Below are positions 13,929 to 21,686 of a DNA stretch of 45,017 nucleotides, one piece after another. The position numbers and the translations under genes are program-made. The stretch covers positions 1 through 45,017 of the forward strand of contig JABXHV010000059.1 of assembly GCA_013373445.1 (NCBI GenBank), written 5' to 3'. The stretch comes from Paracoccaceae bacterium (GTDB lineage Bacteria > Pseudomonadota > Alphaproteobacteria > Rhizobiales > Stappiaceae). The first letter of the stretch is position 1, and every line of letters begins with the position of its first letter. The notes beneath the pieces were generated by a model. That model saw nothing but the letters and a program-made list of their open reading frames with translations. It searched no databases and had not been told where the DNA came from.

Positions 13929-14650
13929 GCGGCACTTTGTATGGCGTTGGTCTGGGCCCCGGAGACCCGGAGCTGATGACGCTGAAAGCGCACCGGCTGA
14001 TCTCCAATGCGAAAGTGATCTGCTATCCGGCAGCAGACAGCGGCCCCAGTCTGGCGCGGTCTATTGCGGCCGACATCATTCCCAAGGGCGCGCTCGAGAT
14101 CTCGGTGGTGTTGCCAATGCGCGAAAGCCGCCAACCGGCGAAAGACGTCTACGACCAGGCGGCGGACGCCCTTTCGCTGCAACTTGAAAGCGGCCAGGAC
14201 GTCGTGACCCTGTGCGAGGGCGATCCATTTTTCTACGGCTCATTCATGTATCTTTTTGAGCGGTTGTCACAGCGCTTTGCAGTCGAGATCGTTCCAGGCG
14301 TCACGTCCCTGACTGCCTGCGCTGCAGCTCTCAACCGGCCTTTAACAAGCCGGATGGACACACTCGCCGTACTGCCGGGAACGCTGCCGGATGCCGACTT
14401 GCGTCACCGGATTGAAAACGCTCAGTCAATCGCCTTGATGAAGGTCGGACGCCATTTAGAGCGGGTCAAAACCCTGCTTGAAGACATGCAGCTGATCGAC
14501 AATGCTGGTATTGTGGAGCGTGCAAGCCAAGCCAATCAAACTGTACACCGTCTGGCGGATTACCCGCATGCCACCGCGCCATATTTTTCAATGGTCCTGA
14601 TTTACAAGGGAGACGAAGCGTGGACGCTTCCCCGATCATTATCGTCCTGA
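13925..14650 (+). CDS. cobI: Precorrin-2 C20-methyltransferase
   Basis: CobI/CbiL adds a SAM-derived methyl group at C-20 of precorrin-2, or of cobalt-factor II in the early-cobalt pathway. From the ATGA start overlapping cobL the product has 241 residues, the normal length. It opens with the tetrapyrrole-methylase glycine-rich motif VGLGPGDPELMTLKA and carries TLCEGDPFFYGSFMY in the middle. The 3' end overlaps the next gene by 31 bases. With CbiX at the head of the run, the cobalt-bearing substrate is more likely (inference). Confidence 0.95.
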   Translation: MSGTLYGVGLGPGDPELMTLKAHRLISNAKVICYPAADSGPSLARSIAADIIPKGALEISVVLPMRESRQPAKDVYDQAADALSLQLESGQDVVTLCEGDPFFYGSFMYLFERLSQRFAVEIVPGVTSLTACAAALNRPLTSRMDTLAVLPGTLPDADLRHRIENAQSIALMKVGRHLERVKTLLEDMQLIDNAGIVERASQANQTVHRLADYPHATAPYFSMVLIYKGDEAWTLPRSLSS

Positions 14651-16476
14651 ATTCTGCTGGTCTGGCAACAGCGCTGCGCATTGAAGCGGCGGTTCCCAGC
14701 TCTGCCATTCATGGGCTGGCCGGACGTATCCGCACCGCCGACACGCTGTTCAGCGAGACGATCGATCACATTCGCCTGTTGTTCAATGCCGGACACCCGA
14801 TCATAGGGGTTTGCGCCAGCGGTATTCTCATCCGTGCGCTCGCGCCGCTTCTGACAGACAAGCGGAGCGAACCGCCGGTTATTTCGGTATCCGAGGACGG
14901 ACGCAGTGTCGTCCCATTGCTTGGGGGGCACAAAGGCGCAAACATGCTGGCCCGGCAGGTTGCCCGCCGCCTCGAAGGCCATGCCGCGATAACCACTGCA
15001 GGTGACACGGCCCTCAACATCGCATTGGATGAACCTCCAGAGGGCTGGACGCTTGTCAATCCGGAAGACGCCAAACCGGTAATGGCAGAGCTGCTGTCCG
15101 GAGCATCGGTCCGGGTTGACGGTAAATCGAAATGGATCGATGACAGCCAGATAGTGCAGGAACGCTCAGCGGCCATCACCCTGTGCTTTACCGAAAAGCC
15201 GGTTCCGGCAAATCCCGCCTGTCTCGTCTATCATCCCCGTACCCATGTGATTGGCGTCGGATGTGCCCGTGGATGTGCGGCGGAAGAACTGATTCAACTG
15301 GTCGACGAACAGCTTGCCAAACATGAGATTGCTCGAGGTGCCATATCCTGCATAGCGAGCCTTGATCTTAAGGCTGACGAACCAGCAATGCATGCTTTGG
15401 CAGCTCATCTTGGGGTGCCCTTCCGGGTTTTCAGCGCCGAGCAACTGGAGGCGCAAACCCCGCGCCTGCTCAACCCGTCTGAGGTGGTGTTTAAGGAGGT
15501 GGGATGTCACGGCGTCAGCGAAGGCGCCTGCTATGCGGGCACCGGTGAATTCGGCGTACTCGTTGTTCCCAAGCACAAGACCGCCAATGCAACTGTCGCT
15601 GTTGCGCGGGCTCTCGATCCTATCGATCCGGACACCATTGGCCGGGCCCGCGGAAAACTCTCCGTGATTGGCATTGGCCCTGGCTGCGATGAATGGCGCA
15701 CGCCAGAGGCGACGCAGTTGTTGCGTGAGGCACAGGACGTTGTTGGATACTCGCTTTACCTCGACATCGTCTCCGAACACATCACCGGCAAAACCCACCA
15801 TAACTTCCCGCTCGGCGCAGAAGAAGACAGGGTCCGTTTCGCTTTGGAAGAGGCCGGTAAAGGACGCAATGTTGCTTTGATTTCGTCCGGCGATGCGGGC
15901 ATTTACGCAATGGGCGCGCTCGTCCATGAACTGCTCGATCGCGATACGGATCATGGCGGCGTGTCTGACGCCGCAAAACGTGTTGAAGTGATCAACGCTC
16001 CCGGCATTTCAGCGCTGCAGGCCGCATCCGCCCGTATCGGAGCGCCGCTCGGACATGACTTTTGTGCCATCTCTCTCTCTGATCTTTTGACGCCCTGGGA
16101 GGCTATTGAAAAACGGTTGCACTGTGCAGCACGTGGAGACTTTGTGATCGCGTTCTACAATCCGGTTTCCAAGCGCCGCCGCACACAATTGGCAGCTGCG
16201 AAGAAGATCCTGTTGGCGCACCGCCCGCCGCAAACACCGGTGGTTCTGGGTGTCAATCTGGGCCGCCCAGAAGAAAGCGTTCGGGTCACCACCTTAAGCG
16301 CGCTGACGATCGATGAAGTCGATATGCTGACAACTGTTCTGGTCGGCTCATCGCACACTCGGGCCGTCAAGCGCGGCGATGGAAGCACCTTCGTTTACAC
16401 ACCGCGCGGTTATGCCAAGAAGATCGACCGTAAACCTGCAAAAGCTGCAGCCAAAAACAAGGAAACCGCTGAATGA
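14620..16476 (+). CDS. cobJ: CbiG-CobJ fusion: cobalt-precorrin-5A hydrolase and precorrin-3B C17-methyltransferase
   Basis: This 618-residue protein joins two activities. The N-terminal part (about residues 1-340) is CbiG, which opens the delta-lactone and releases acetaldehyde: an early PLLGGHKGANMLARQVA block, then VIGVGCARGC and FKEVGCHGVSEGACY. The C-terminal part (about 350-605) is CobJ/CbiH, the ring-contracting C17 methyltransferase, beginning LSVIGIGPGCDEW and containing ISSGDAGIYAMG. The GTG start at 14620 follows AAGGGAG and overlaps cobI by 31 bases. Such fusions occur in other Proteobacteria. CbiG belongs to the cobalt-early route, which agrees with CbiX and CbiD here. It overlaps cobM by four bases. 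Confidence 0.93.
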   Translation: MDASPIIIVLNSAGLATALRIEAAVPSSAIHGLAGRIRTADTLFSETIDHIRLLFNAGHPIIGVCASGILIRALAPLLTDKRSEPPVISVSEDGRSVVPLLGGHKGANMLARQVARRLEGHAAITTAGDTALNIALDEPPEGWTLVNPEDAKPVMAELLSGASVRVDGKSKWIDDSQIVQERSAAITLCFTEKPVPANPACLVYHPRTHVIGVGCARGCAAEELIQLVDEQLAKHEIARGAISCIASLDLKADEPAMHALAAHLGVPFRVFSAEQLEAQTPRLLNPSEVVFKEVGCHGVSEGACYAGTGEFGVLVVPKHKTANATVAVARALDPIDPDTIGRARGKLSVIGIGPGCDEWRTPEATQLLREAQDVVGYSLYLDIVSEHITGKTHHNFPLGAEEDRVRFALEEAGKGRNVALISSGDAGIYAMGALVHELLDRDTDHGGVSDAAKRVEVINAPGISALQAASARIGAPLGHDFCAISLSDLLTPWEAIEKRLHCAARGDFVIAFYNPVSKRRRTQLAAAKKILLAHRPPQTPVVLGVNLGRPEESVRVTTLSALTIDEVDMLTTVLVGSSHTRAVKRGDGSTFVYTPRGYAKKIDRKPAKAAAKNKETAE

Positions 16477-17246
16477 CGGTCTATTTCATCGGCGCTGGCC
16501 CTGGCGACCCGGACCTCATCACAGTGCGAGGGTTGAAGCTGATCCAGAGCTGTCAGAGCTGTCTTTATGCAGGATCTCTGGTGCCGGAAGAAATCGTTGC
16601 CGCTGCGCCCGAAGGCGCTCATGTGGTCGACACTGCTCCGCTGACACTTGATGATATTATCGCCGAAATCCAGCGTGCGGATGCACAGGGCCATGACATA
16701 GCCCGTGTCCATTCTGGAGACCCCTCGATCTATGGAGCAACGGCAGAGCAGATGCGCCGTCTTGACGCTCTGGGTATCGAGTATGTTGTCATCCCCGGTG
16801 TTCCCGCTTTTGCAGCGGCCGCAGCAGCTCTCAAGACCGAACTGACAATTCCAGAGGTCGCCCAAACCGTTATTGTCACCCGAACAACGATGAAAAGTTC
16901 GGCGATGCCGAACAATGAAGATCTTGAAACCCTCGGCAAAAGCGGCGCCACACTGGCCATTCACCTGTCGATCAGAAACCTTCGCGAAATCGAGCGACAA
17001 CTCACACCGCTTTATGGCGCGGATTGCCCTGTGATTGTCGCTTATCGGGTGAGTTGGCCGGATGAAGCCTTCATCCATGGTACCTTGAGCGACATTGCCG
17101 AGAAGGTGCGCAAAGCAAAGATTACCCGAACAGCGCTGGTGCTTGTGGGGCGGGCCTTGAAGCCGGAAGCCGATTTCCGCGACTCAGCCCTCTATGACGC
17201 TGATCATGTCCATGTTCTTCGGCCGAAGAAAAAAGCCAAAGCGTGA
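16473..17246 (+). CDS. cobM: Precorrin-4 C11-methyltransferase
   Basis: CobM/CbiF methylates C-11 of (cobalt-)precorrin-4. The 257-residue product has the family motifs GAGPGDPDLITVRGLKLI at the N-terminus, ARVHSGDPSIYGATAEQM near residue 75 and VIPGVPAFAAAAAAL near residue 105. It is the last gene of the first coupled run and overlaps the CbiG-CobJ gene by four bases. The cobB gene converges from the other strand 60 bases later; only a small GGCCA/TGGCC hairpin lies between. Confidence 0.96.
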   Translation: MTVYFIGAGPGDPDLITVRGLKLIQSCQSCLYAGSLVPEEIVAAAPEGAHVVDTAPLTLDDIIAEIQRADAQGHDIARVHSGDPSIYGATAEQMRRLDALGIEYVVIPGVPAFAAAAAALKTELTIPEVAQTVIVTRTTMKSSAMPNNEDLETLGKSGATLAIHLSIRNLREIERQLTPLYGADCPVIVAYRVSWPDEAFIHGTLSDIAEKVRKAKITRTALVLVGRALKPEADFRDSALYDADHVHVLRPKKKAKA

Positions 17247-17306
17247 TGCAAGGTTTGGCGTCAGGCCGAGTGGTTGGCCAGATGGCTGGCCGCTAGCAGG
17301 CTGATG

Positions 17307-18695
17307 TCATCTTGGTCCGATAACGTGGGCAAATGAGCCCATAACCCGGCCAACGCGCAAGCCCATGGGACCGAGCGATGTGCCGTTGGCATCAGTTGCC
17401 TGAAACAGCGGTGCGCCCGCTCCTTCGCGCACAACGCTGGCGTAATGAAACTCGTGCGCCGACAGCTTCTGTTGCCAGGGAAGATCTGTTTGCGGGGTCA
17501 AAACACGGTAGCCGAGATGTCGCTTTCGCTCAGCGAAACTGGTGTCCAATGGCAAAAGACCCAACATCTCATGATGCTCCCCAGCCGCGTCCACCAATGT
17601 CTCACCGAGTGTCATATACCCCCCGCACTCACCATAGATCAGCGATGACCGCTTGGCAGCCATCTGCATGCCCGCCTTGAAGTTTTTCGCTGCAGCCAAC
17701 TGACCTGCGTAAAGCTCGGGATAGCCTCCAGGCAGATAGATCGCGTCCGCACCAGCATCCGGTGCTTCATCTGCCAAAGGAGAGAAGAAACTCACCTGAG
17801 TGCCTGCAGAGCGCCAATCCTGCAAAAGATGCGGATAGGTGAAAGAGAATGCATCGTCTTGCGCGATGCACACATGCTGCCCGAGTGGTGGCAGGGATAA
17901 GGCCAATCCTGAACCGCTAGCAGAGAGCGGCTGGCTGGCGGCGAGCACCGCGGACAGGTCAACACAGTCCTCGCATTGGCGCGCAGCACGCTCGATGAAC
18001 CCTTCCAGATCTCCGTGCTCGCGCGCCTGGACGAGTCCTAAATGGCGTTCCGGCAGGATCAGTGCATCCTGTCTTGGTAAAGCTCCGAAAACCGGGCAGG
18101 CGATTTGTGCAAGTGCCCCGCGCAACATAGCCTCGTGACGCGCGCTGGCGACACGGTTCAAGATCACCCCGCAAACATTCACATCACTTCTGAAACTGCG
18201 GAAACCATGCACAAGGGCTGCCACCGACTGGGACTGACGCACGCAGTCCACCACCAAAACAACCGGTGCTCCAAGAACCGCGGAAAGATCCGCGACTGAG
18301 CCCTTGCCGTTCGCAGCACCATCGAACAAACCCATAGCGCCTTCGATGACGAGCAGGTCGGCCTGCTCCGCGTGGCGCATGGCGCTGGCGCGCAGATAAG
18401 CTTCGTCCATCGCCCACGCATCCAGATTGATACAAGGTGCACCGGAGGAAGCTTGATGGAAGGCTGGATCAATGTAATCCGGCCCGGACTTGGCCGAGAC
18501 AATTTTGAGACCATGGTTCTTCAAGGCCCGCAACAGTGCCAGCGTAAGTGTTGTCTTGCCGCCGCCAGAGGCAGGTGATGCGATTACCAGTGCATTTGGT
18601 TCACCAACGCGTTTTTGACGATCAAATTTATGGTCAGTCCCGGTACCAGACACGCAGAGCCTCACGGTTTCATTGCCCCCTCGTTCTAGCGACAT
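17307..18695 (-). CDS. cobB: Cobyrinic/hydrogenobyrinic acid a,c-diamide synthase
   Basis: CobB/CbiA amidates the a and c side chains using ATP and glutamine. The 462-residue protein has an N-terminal ATP-binding domain with Walker A ASPASGGGKTTLTLAL (about residues 39-54) and SGPDYIDPAFH. A C-terminal class-I glutamine amidotransferase domain contains GGYPELYA and IYGECGGYMTLGE, whose Cys is the expected nucleophile. The first 30 or so residues before the ATP-binding fold are not typical and no good ribosome site precedes ATG 18695, so the true start may be later. It lies opposite and between the two plus-strand cobalamin runs and diverges from cbiD across 95 bases. Confidence 0.93.
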   Translation of the reverse strand: MSLERGGNETVRLCVSGTGTDHKFDRQKRVGEPNALVIASPASGGGKTTLTLALLRALKNHGLKIVSAKSGPDYIDPAFHQASSGAPCINLDAWAMDEAYLRASAMRHAEQADLLVIEGAMGLFDGAANGKGSVADLSAVLGAPVVLVVDCVRQSQSVAALVHGFRSFRSDVNVCGVILNRVASARHEAMLRGALAQIACPVFGALPRQDALILPERHLGLVQAREHGDLEGFIERAARQCEDCVDLSAVLAASQPLSASGSGLALSLPPLGQHVCIAQDDAFSFTYPHLLQDWRSAGTQVSFFSPLADEAPDAGADAIYLPGGYPELYAGQLAAAKNFKAGMQMAAKRSSLIYGECGGYMTLGETLVDAAGEHHEMLGLLPLDTSFAERKRHLGYRVLTPQTDLPWQQKLSAHEFHYASVVREGAGAPLFQATDANGTSLGPMGLRVGRVMGSFAHVIGPR

Positions 18696-18790
18696 TCGGG
18701 TGCAGCGCCAAGCAGATACGGTGCCACCGGAGTGCAGTCAAAACGTCCTCTAAAGATAACAAAATTCCATTTTGGCTGTATAAGCGGCCT

Positions 18791-19882
18791 ATGACAGGTG
18801 ATCACAAAGAACTCAGGCGGGGCTGGACCACCGGTGCCTGCGCGACAGCAGCGGCGAAGGCTGCCGCGCACGCGCTTGCCTATGGGCAGTTCCTGGATCC
18901 CGTCGAGATCACTTTGCCCAAAGGTGGCACGACCAGCTTTGTTCTTGCTGGTCATTCGCAGGACGGCGACGTGGCATCTGCCAGTATCATCAAGGATGCA
19001 GGTGATGACCCGGATGTGACCCATGGCGCGCTTGTCAGCGTTGAAGTGCGGCGCCTGCCGAAGGACTCAGGTGTGGTTTTCAAGGCCGGATCAGGGGTTG
19101 GCATGGTGACCCGTCCTGGACTACCGATCCCGCCAGGAGAACCTGCGATCAATCCAGTGCCGCGTAAAATGATCTGCGAAGCGCTGAATGAGATTGGTTC
19201 ACTCAACGGAAGAGCGAGTGACTATGAGGTAACGATTTCAATTGAGAACGGCGAAGAGCTGGCGCTGAAAACCCTCAACCCGCGTCTGGGTATCGTCGGC
19301 GGACTTTCAATTCTGGGGACGAGCGGAATCGTTCGACCTTTTTCCTGCGCCGCATGGATTGCATCGATCCACCGGGGAGTGGATGTTGCTCGTGCAATCG
19401 GTCTTCAACACGTTGTTGGCGCCACAGGGTCCACCTCGGAAGAGGCGGTGCGCGCGCGTTATTCGCTTGAGGATGCCGCCTTCATGGACATGGGGGATTT
19501 CGCAGGCGGCCTGCTCAAATATCTCAGGGCACATCCCGTGCCCAAGCTCACACTCTGCGGCGGCTTCGCCAAGTTCACCAAACTGGCTCAAGGTGCGTTG
19601 GATCTGCATTCCGCCCGAAGTCAGATTGATCTCCATTTTCTCGCCACTCTTGTAAAACAAGAAGGCGCGCAGCAACCTCTTGTCGAGGCATGTCTGAAAG
19701 CCAATACTGCCAAGGAAGTCCTCGATATGGCCAAGCAACACAATATTGACCTGGGTCCGCACATTGCCCGGATCGCCAAGTCTGCCGTGAAGGATATTCT
19801 TCGTGACGCGCCGATTTCAGTGGAAGTGTTGATCACCGACCGTGAGGGATCGATTATCGGTGAGGCGAGCTGGAATGACTAA
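18791..19882 (+). CDS. cbiD: Cobalt-precorrin-5B C1-methyltransferase
   Basis: CbiD adds the C-1 methyl group in the cobalt-early (anaerobic) pathway, in place of CobF. The 363-residue product begins just before the signature ELRRGWTTGACATAAAKAA and has LGTSGIVRPFSCAAWIASIHRG in the middle. ATG 18791 was chosen because the family normally starts close to the RRGWTTG motif; the frame is open further upstream but without homology. It overlaps cobK by eight bases, and its promoter must lie in the 95 bases shared with cobB. Confidence 0.95.
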   Translation: MTGDHKELRRGWTTGACATAAAKAAAHALAYGQFLDPVEITLPKGGTTSFVLAGHSQDGDVASASIIKDAGDDPDVTHGALVSVEVRRLPKDSGVVFKAGSGVGMVTRPGLPIPPGEPAINPVPRKMICEALNEIGSLNGRASDYEVTISIENGEELALKTLNPRLGIVGGLSILGTSGIVRPFSCAAWIASIHRGVDVARAIGLQHVVGATGSTSEEAVRARYSLEDAAFMDMGDFAGGLLKYLRAHPVPKLTLCGGFAKFTKLAQGALDLHSARSQIDLHFLATLVKQEGAQQPLVEACLKANTAKEVLDMAKQHNIDLGPHIARIAKSAVKDILRDAPISVEVLITDREGSIIGEASWND

Positions 19883-20636
19883 GCAGCCCTTTATCCTGAT
19901 CCTTGCAGGCACCACCGAAGCACGCAAATTGATCGCGGCCTTGCTGGAACAGCTTCCTGCAGCACGGATCGTCGCTTCGTTTGCAGGCGCCGTATCAAAA
20001 CTTCCCGATGTCGAGGTGGAAACACGGATCGGCGGCTTCGGCGGAGCAACCGGCATGGCTCATTACCTGCAAAGCGAAGAGGTCGATCTTGTGATCGACG
20101 CCACCCACCCTTATGCCGCGATCATCAGTGGCAACGCCGTCATTGCCTGCAACAAGACCAAAGTGCCACTGCTGCGGCTCGTGCGCCCTGAGTGGAAGGC
20201 AGACGAGGCAGATCAGTGGGAGCATTTTCCAAACATCGTCGCTCTCTCCAATGCCCTGCCAGAAGGCGCTCGACCGTTCCTTGCAATCGGCAAAAAACAG
20301 ATCGGTACCTTCCTGCATCGCAGTGATGTCTCGGCCGTCGTGCGCATGATCGAAACGCCCGAGATGCCTGTTCCATCTTCCTGGCAGCTGATTCAATCCC
20401 GTCCACTGGACACGGTCGAGGCGGAACAGGCTCTGTTTGAGGAGAACAACATCACGCATCTGGTCTGCAAGAACAGCGGGGGCTCTCGCTCATACGCAAA
20501 AATCGAAGCTGCAAGAGCACTCGAGTTGCCTGTGCTAATGATTGATCGACCACCGCTGGCACCTGCAGAAAGCTTTGAAGAAATCGACGAGCTTATTGGG
20601 AAATGTTCGGAGCTGTTTGCAAGGGACGTGGCGTAG
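19875..20636 (+). CDS. cobK: Precorrin-6A reductase
   Basis: CobK/CbiJ reduces the precorrin-6A macrocycle with NAD(P)H. The 253-residue protein starts FILILAGTTEARKLIAAL, the family's N-terminal motif. It continues with VIDATHPYAAIISGNA near residue 75 and ends with CKNSGGSRSYAKIEAARALELPVLMIDRPP. ATG 19875 lies inside the 3' end of cbiD; a GTG at 19842 is possible but less likely. Its stop codon abuts the stop of the convergent WecG-family gene with no base between them. Confidence 0.94.
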   Translation: MTKQPFILILAGTTEARKLIAALLEQLPAARIVASFAGAVSKLPDVEVETRIGGFGGATGMAHYLQSEEVDLVIDATHPYAAIISGNAVIACNKTKVPLLRLVRPEWKADEADQWEHFPNIVALSNALPEGARPFLAIGKKQIGTFLHRSDVSAVVRMIETPEMPVPSSWQLIQSRPLDTVEAEQALFEENNITHLVCKNSGGSRSYAKIEAARALELPVLMIDRPPLAPAESFEEIDELIGKCSELFARDVA

Positions 20637-21380
20637 CTAAGCCCTCGCCGCCTTTTTCAAGCCGCGGATGTACAAGAGGAATCGCGGAATTCCGACGACA
20701 TATCGGCCAAAGAGCCGCCGTGGTTCCTGCATAAGCCGGAAAACCCATTCCAGACCGACAGCCCGAACGACCTTTGGTGCCCTGACAACAGAGCCTGACA
20801 TGAAATCGAAAAGCGCACCTACGCCAATGGCAACGGTTGCGCCGAGGCGTTCACGGTTCTCTACAATGAATTCTTCCTGTTTCGGATTGCCCATTGCGAC
20901 GAGAAGCAGATCCGGCTTCGCATCAGCGACTTCGCGGCACACGGCATCCCTGTCGGCAGGATCGAAGTATCCATCACGCGCACCCACCACGAGATGCTGC
21001 GGGTATTTTTCCTGAATCACTGCTGCGGCTTTCGCAACCTTGTCAGGGGCTGCACCAAGCAGGAAAACTCTCAATGGGTGGTCAATTTCAGCCATGAGAT
21101 ATGGGACAAAATCGGTCCCGTTCAGATTTTCCGGAAACGGCTCAGAGTAGAGAGCTCGGCTTGCAATATTGAGACCGGCGCCGTCGTTCAACACTGTCAT
21201 TTTGTTCAGTGTGTCTGCATAGGCCGGTTCATCGACAGCGCGCATAAATGTATGCGCATTGCAGATTGCGATTTGAAGCGGATGACGAGATTTCACTGCA
21301 GCAGCAATCATCTGCATCGCCTGGAATTTGGTCAGACAATGCAGGGACACAGGTCCAATAGTCCTATGGTGTTCAACCAT
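20637..21380 (-). CDS. WecG/TagA/CpsF-family glycosyltransferase
   Basis: This 247-residue enzyme transfers a sugar onto a lipid-linked acceptor in polysaccharide assembly. Family features are AICNAHTFMRAVDEPAYADTL, the NDGAGLNIASR block with the likely catalytic Asp (about residues 66-76), VFLLGAAPDKV, and DLLLVAMGNPKQEEFI. The C-terminal LEWVFRLMQEPRRLFGRY helix probably binds the membrane. Caulobacter HfsJ, needed for holdfast synthesis, belongs to this family. The gene opens the polysaccharide locus and diverges from the Wzc-like gene across an A/T-rich gap. Confidence 0.92.
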   Translation of the reverse strand: MVEHHRTIGPVSLHCLTKFQAMQMIAAAVKSRHPLQIAICNAHTFMRAVDEPAYADTLNKMTVLNDGAGLNIASRALYSEPFPENLNGTDFVPYLMAEIDHPLRVFLLGAAPDKVAKAAAVIQEKYPQHLVVGARDGYFDPADRDAVCREVADAKPDLLLVAMGNPKQEEFIVENRERLGATVAIGVGALFDFMSGSVVRAPKVVRAVGLEWVFRLMQEPRRLFGRYVVGIPRFLLYIRGLKKAARA

Positions 21381-21686
21381 TTAGATTCCGGTGCAGGTGG
21401 CTGCGAGAAGTCCGCGACGACAACTCACCGCTTCGTTGACGATGTATTTTTACGCAAGGTCAGATTAACTGACGTATCGGATATTTTTTTGAAAGTAAAT
21501 AATAATCGATATTCAAAACAACTAGTTACAATTCTCCCGTCATAATTTGGAAGTTGTTAAGCATGTTTGTTCATATTCAACACTATGCAAAGTCTGAAAG
21601 GCTTGCGCTCACCTAGCCAATTCTGGAGCGCATGCACTGGGCTGAGAGCTTGGGTCAATGTTTATGCGTAATCCAGAGAACCACAA
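21381..21686. other. A/T-rich divergent promoter region of the polysaccharide locus
   Basis: This 306-base gap separates the WecG-family gene (minus) from the Wzc-like gene (plus). Bases about 21440-21600 are much richer in A/T than the surroundings, with a run of T at 21484-21490 and AAATAATAATCG. Such regions often carry promoters and binding sites for nucleoid-type regulators (MucR/Ros or H-NS-like proteins control many alphaproteobacterial exopolysaccharides). I see no gene and no specific operator. Confidence 0.5.

Noticed and set aside
17250-17306. Terminator between cobM and cobB
   Set aside because: The small GGCCA/TGGCC hairpin has no U tract in either direction.
18548-18790. Upstream extension of cbiD to 18548
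   Set aside because: The extra 81 codons lie antisense to the cobB start and show no CbiD similarity; the family begins close to the RRGWTTG motif.
255-21602. 16-base exact match GCAAAGTCTGAAAGGC at 255-270 and 21587-21602
   Set aside because: One copy is largely the arm of a terminator and the other lies in a promoter region. No further similarity extends around them, so chance is more likely than a shared element.
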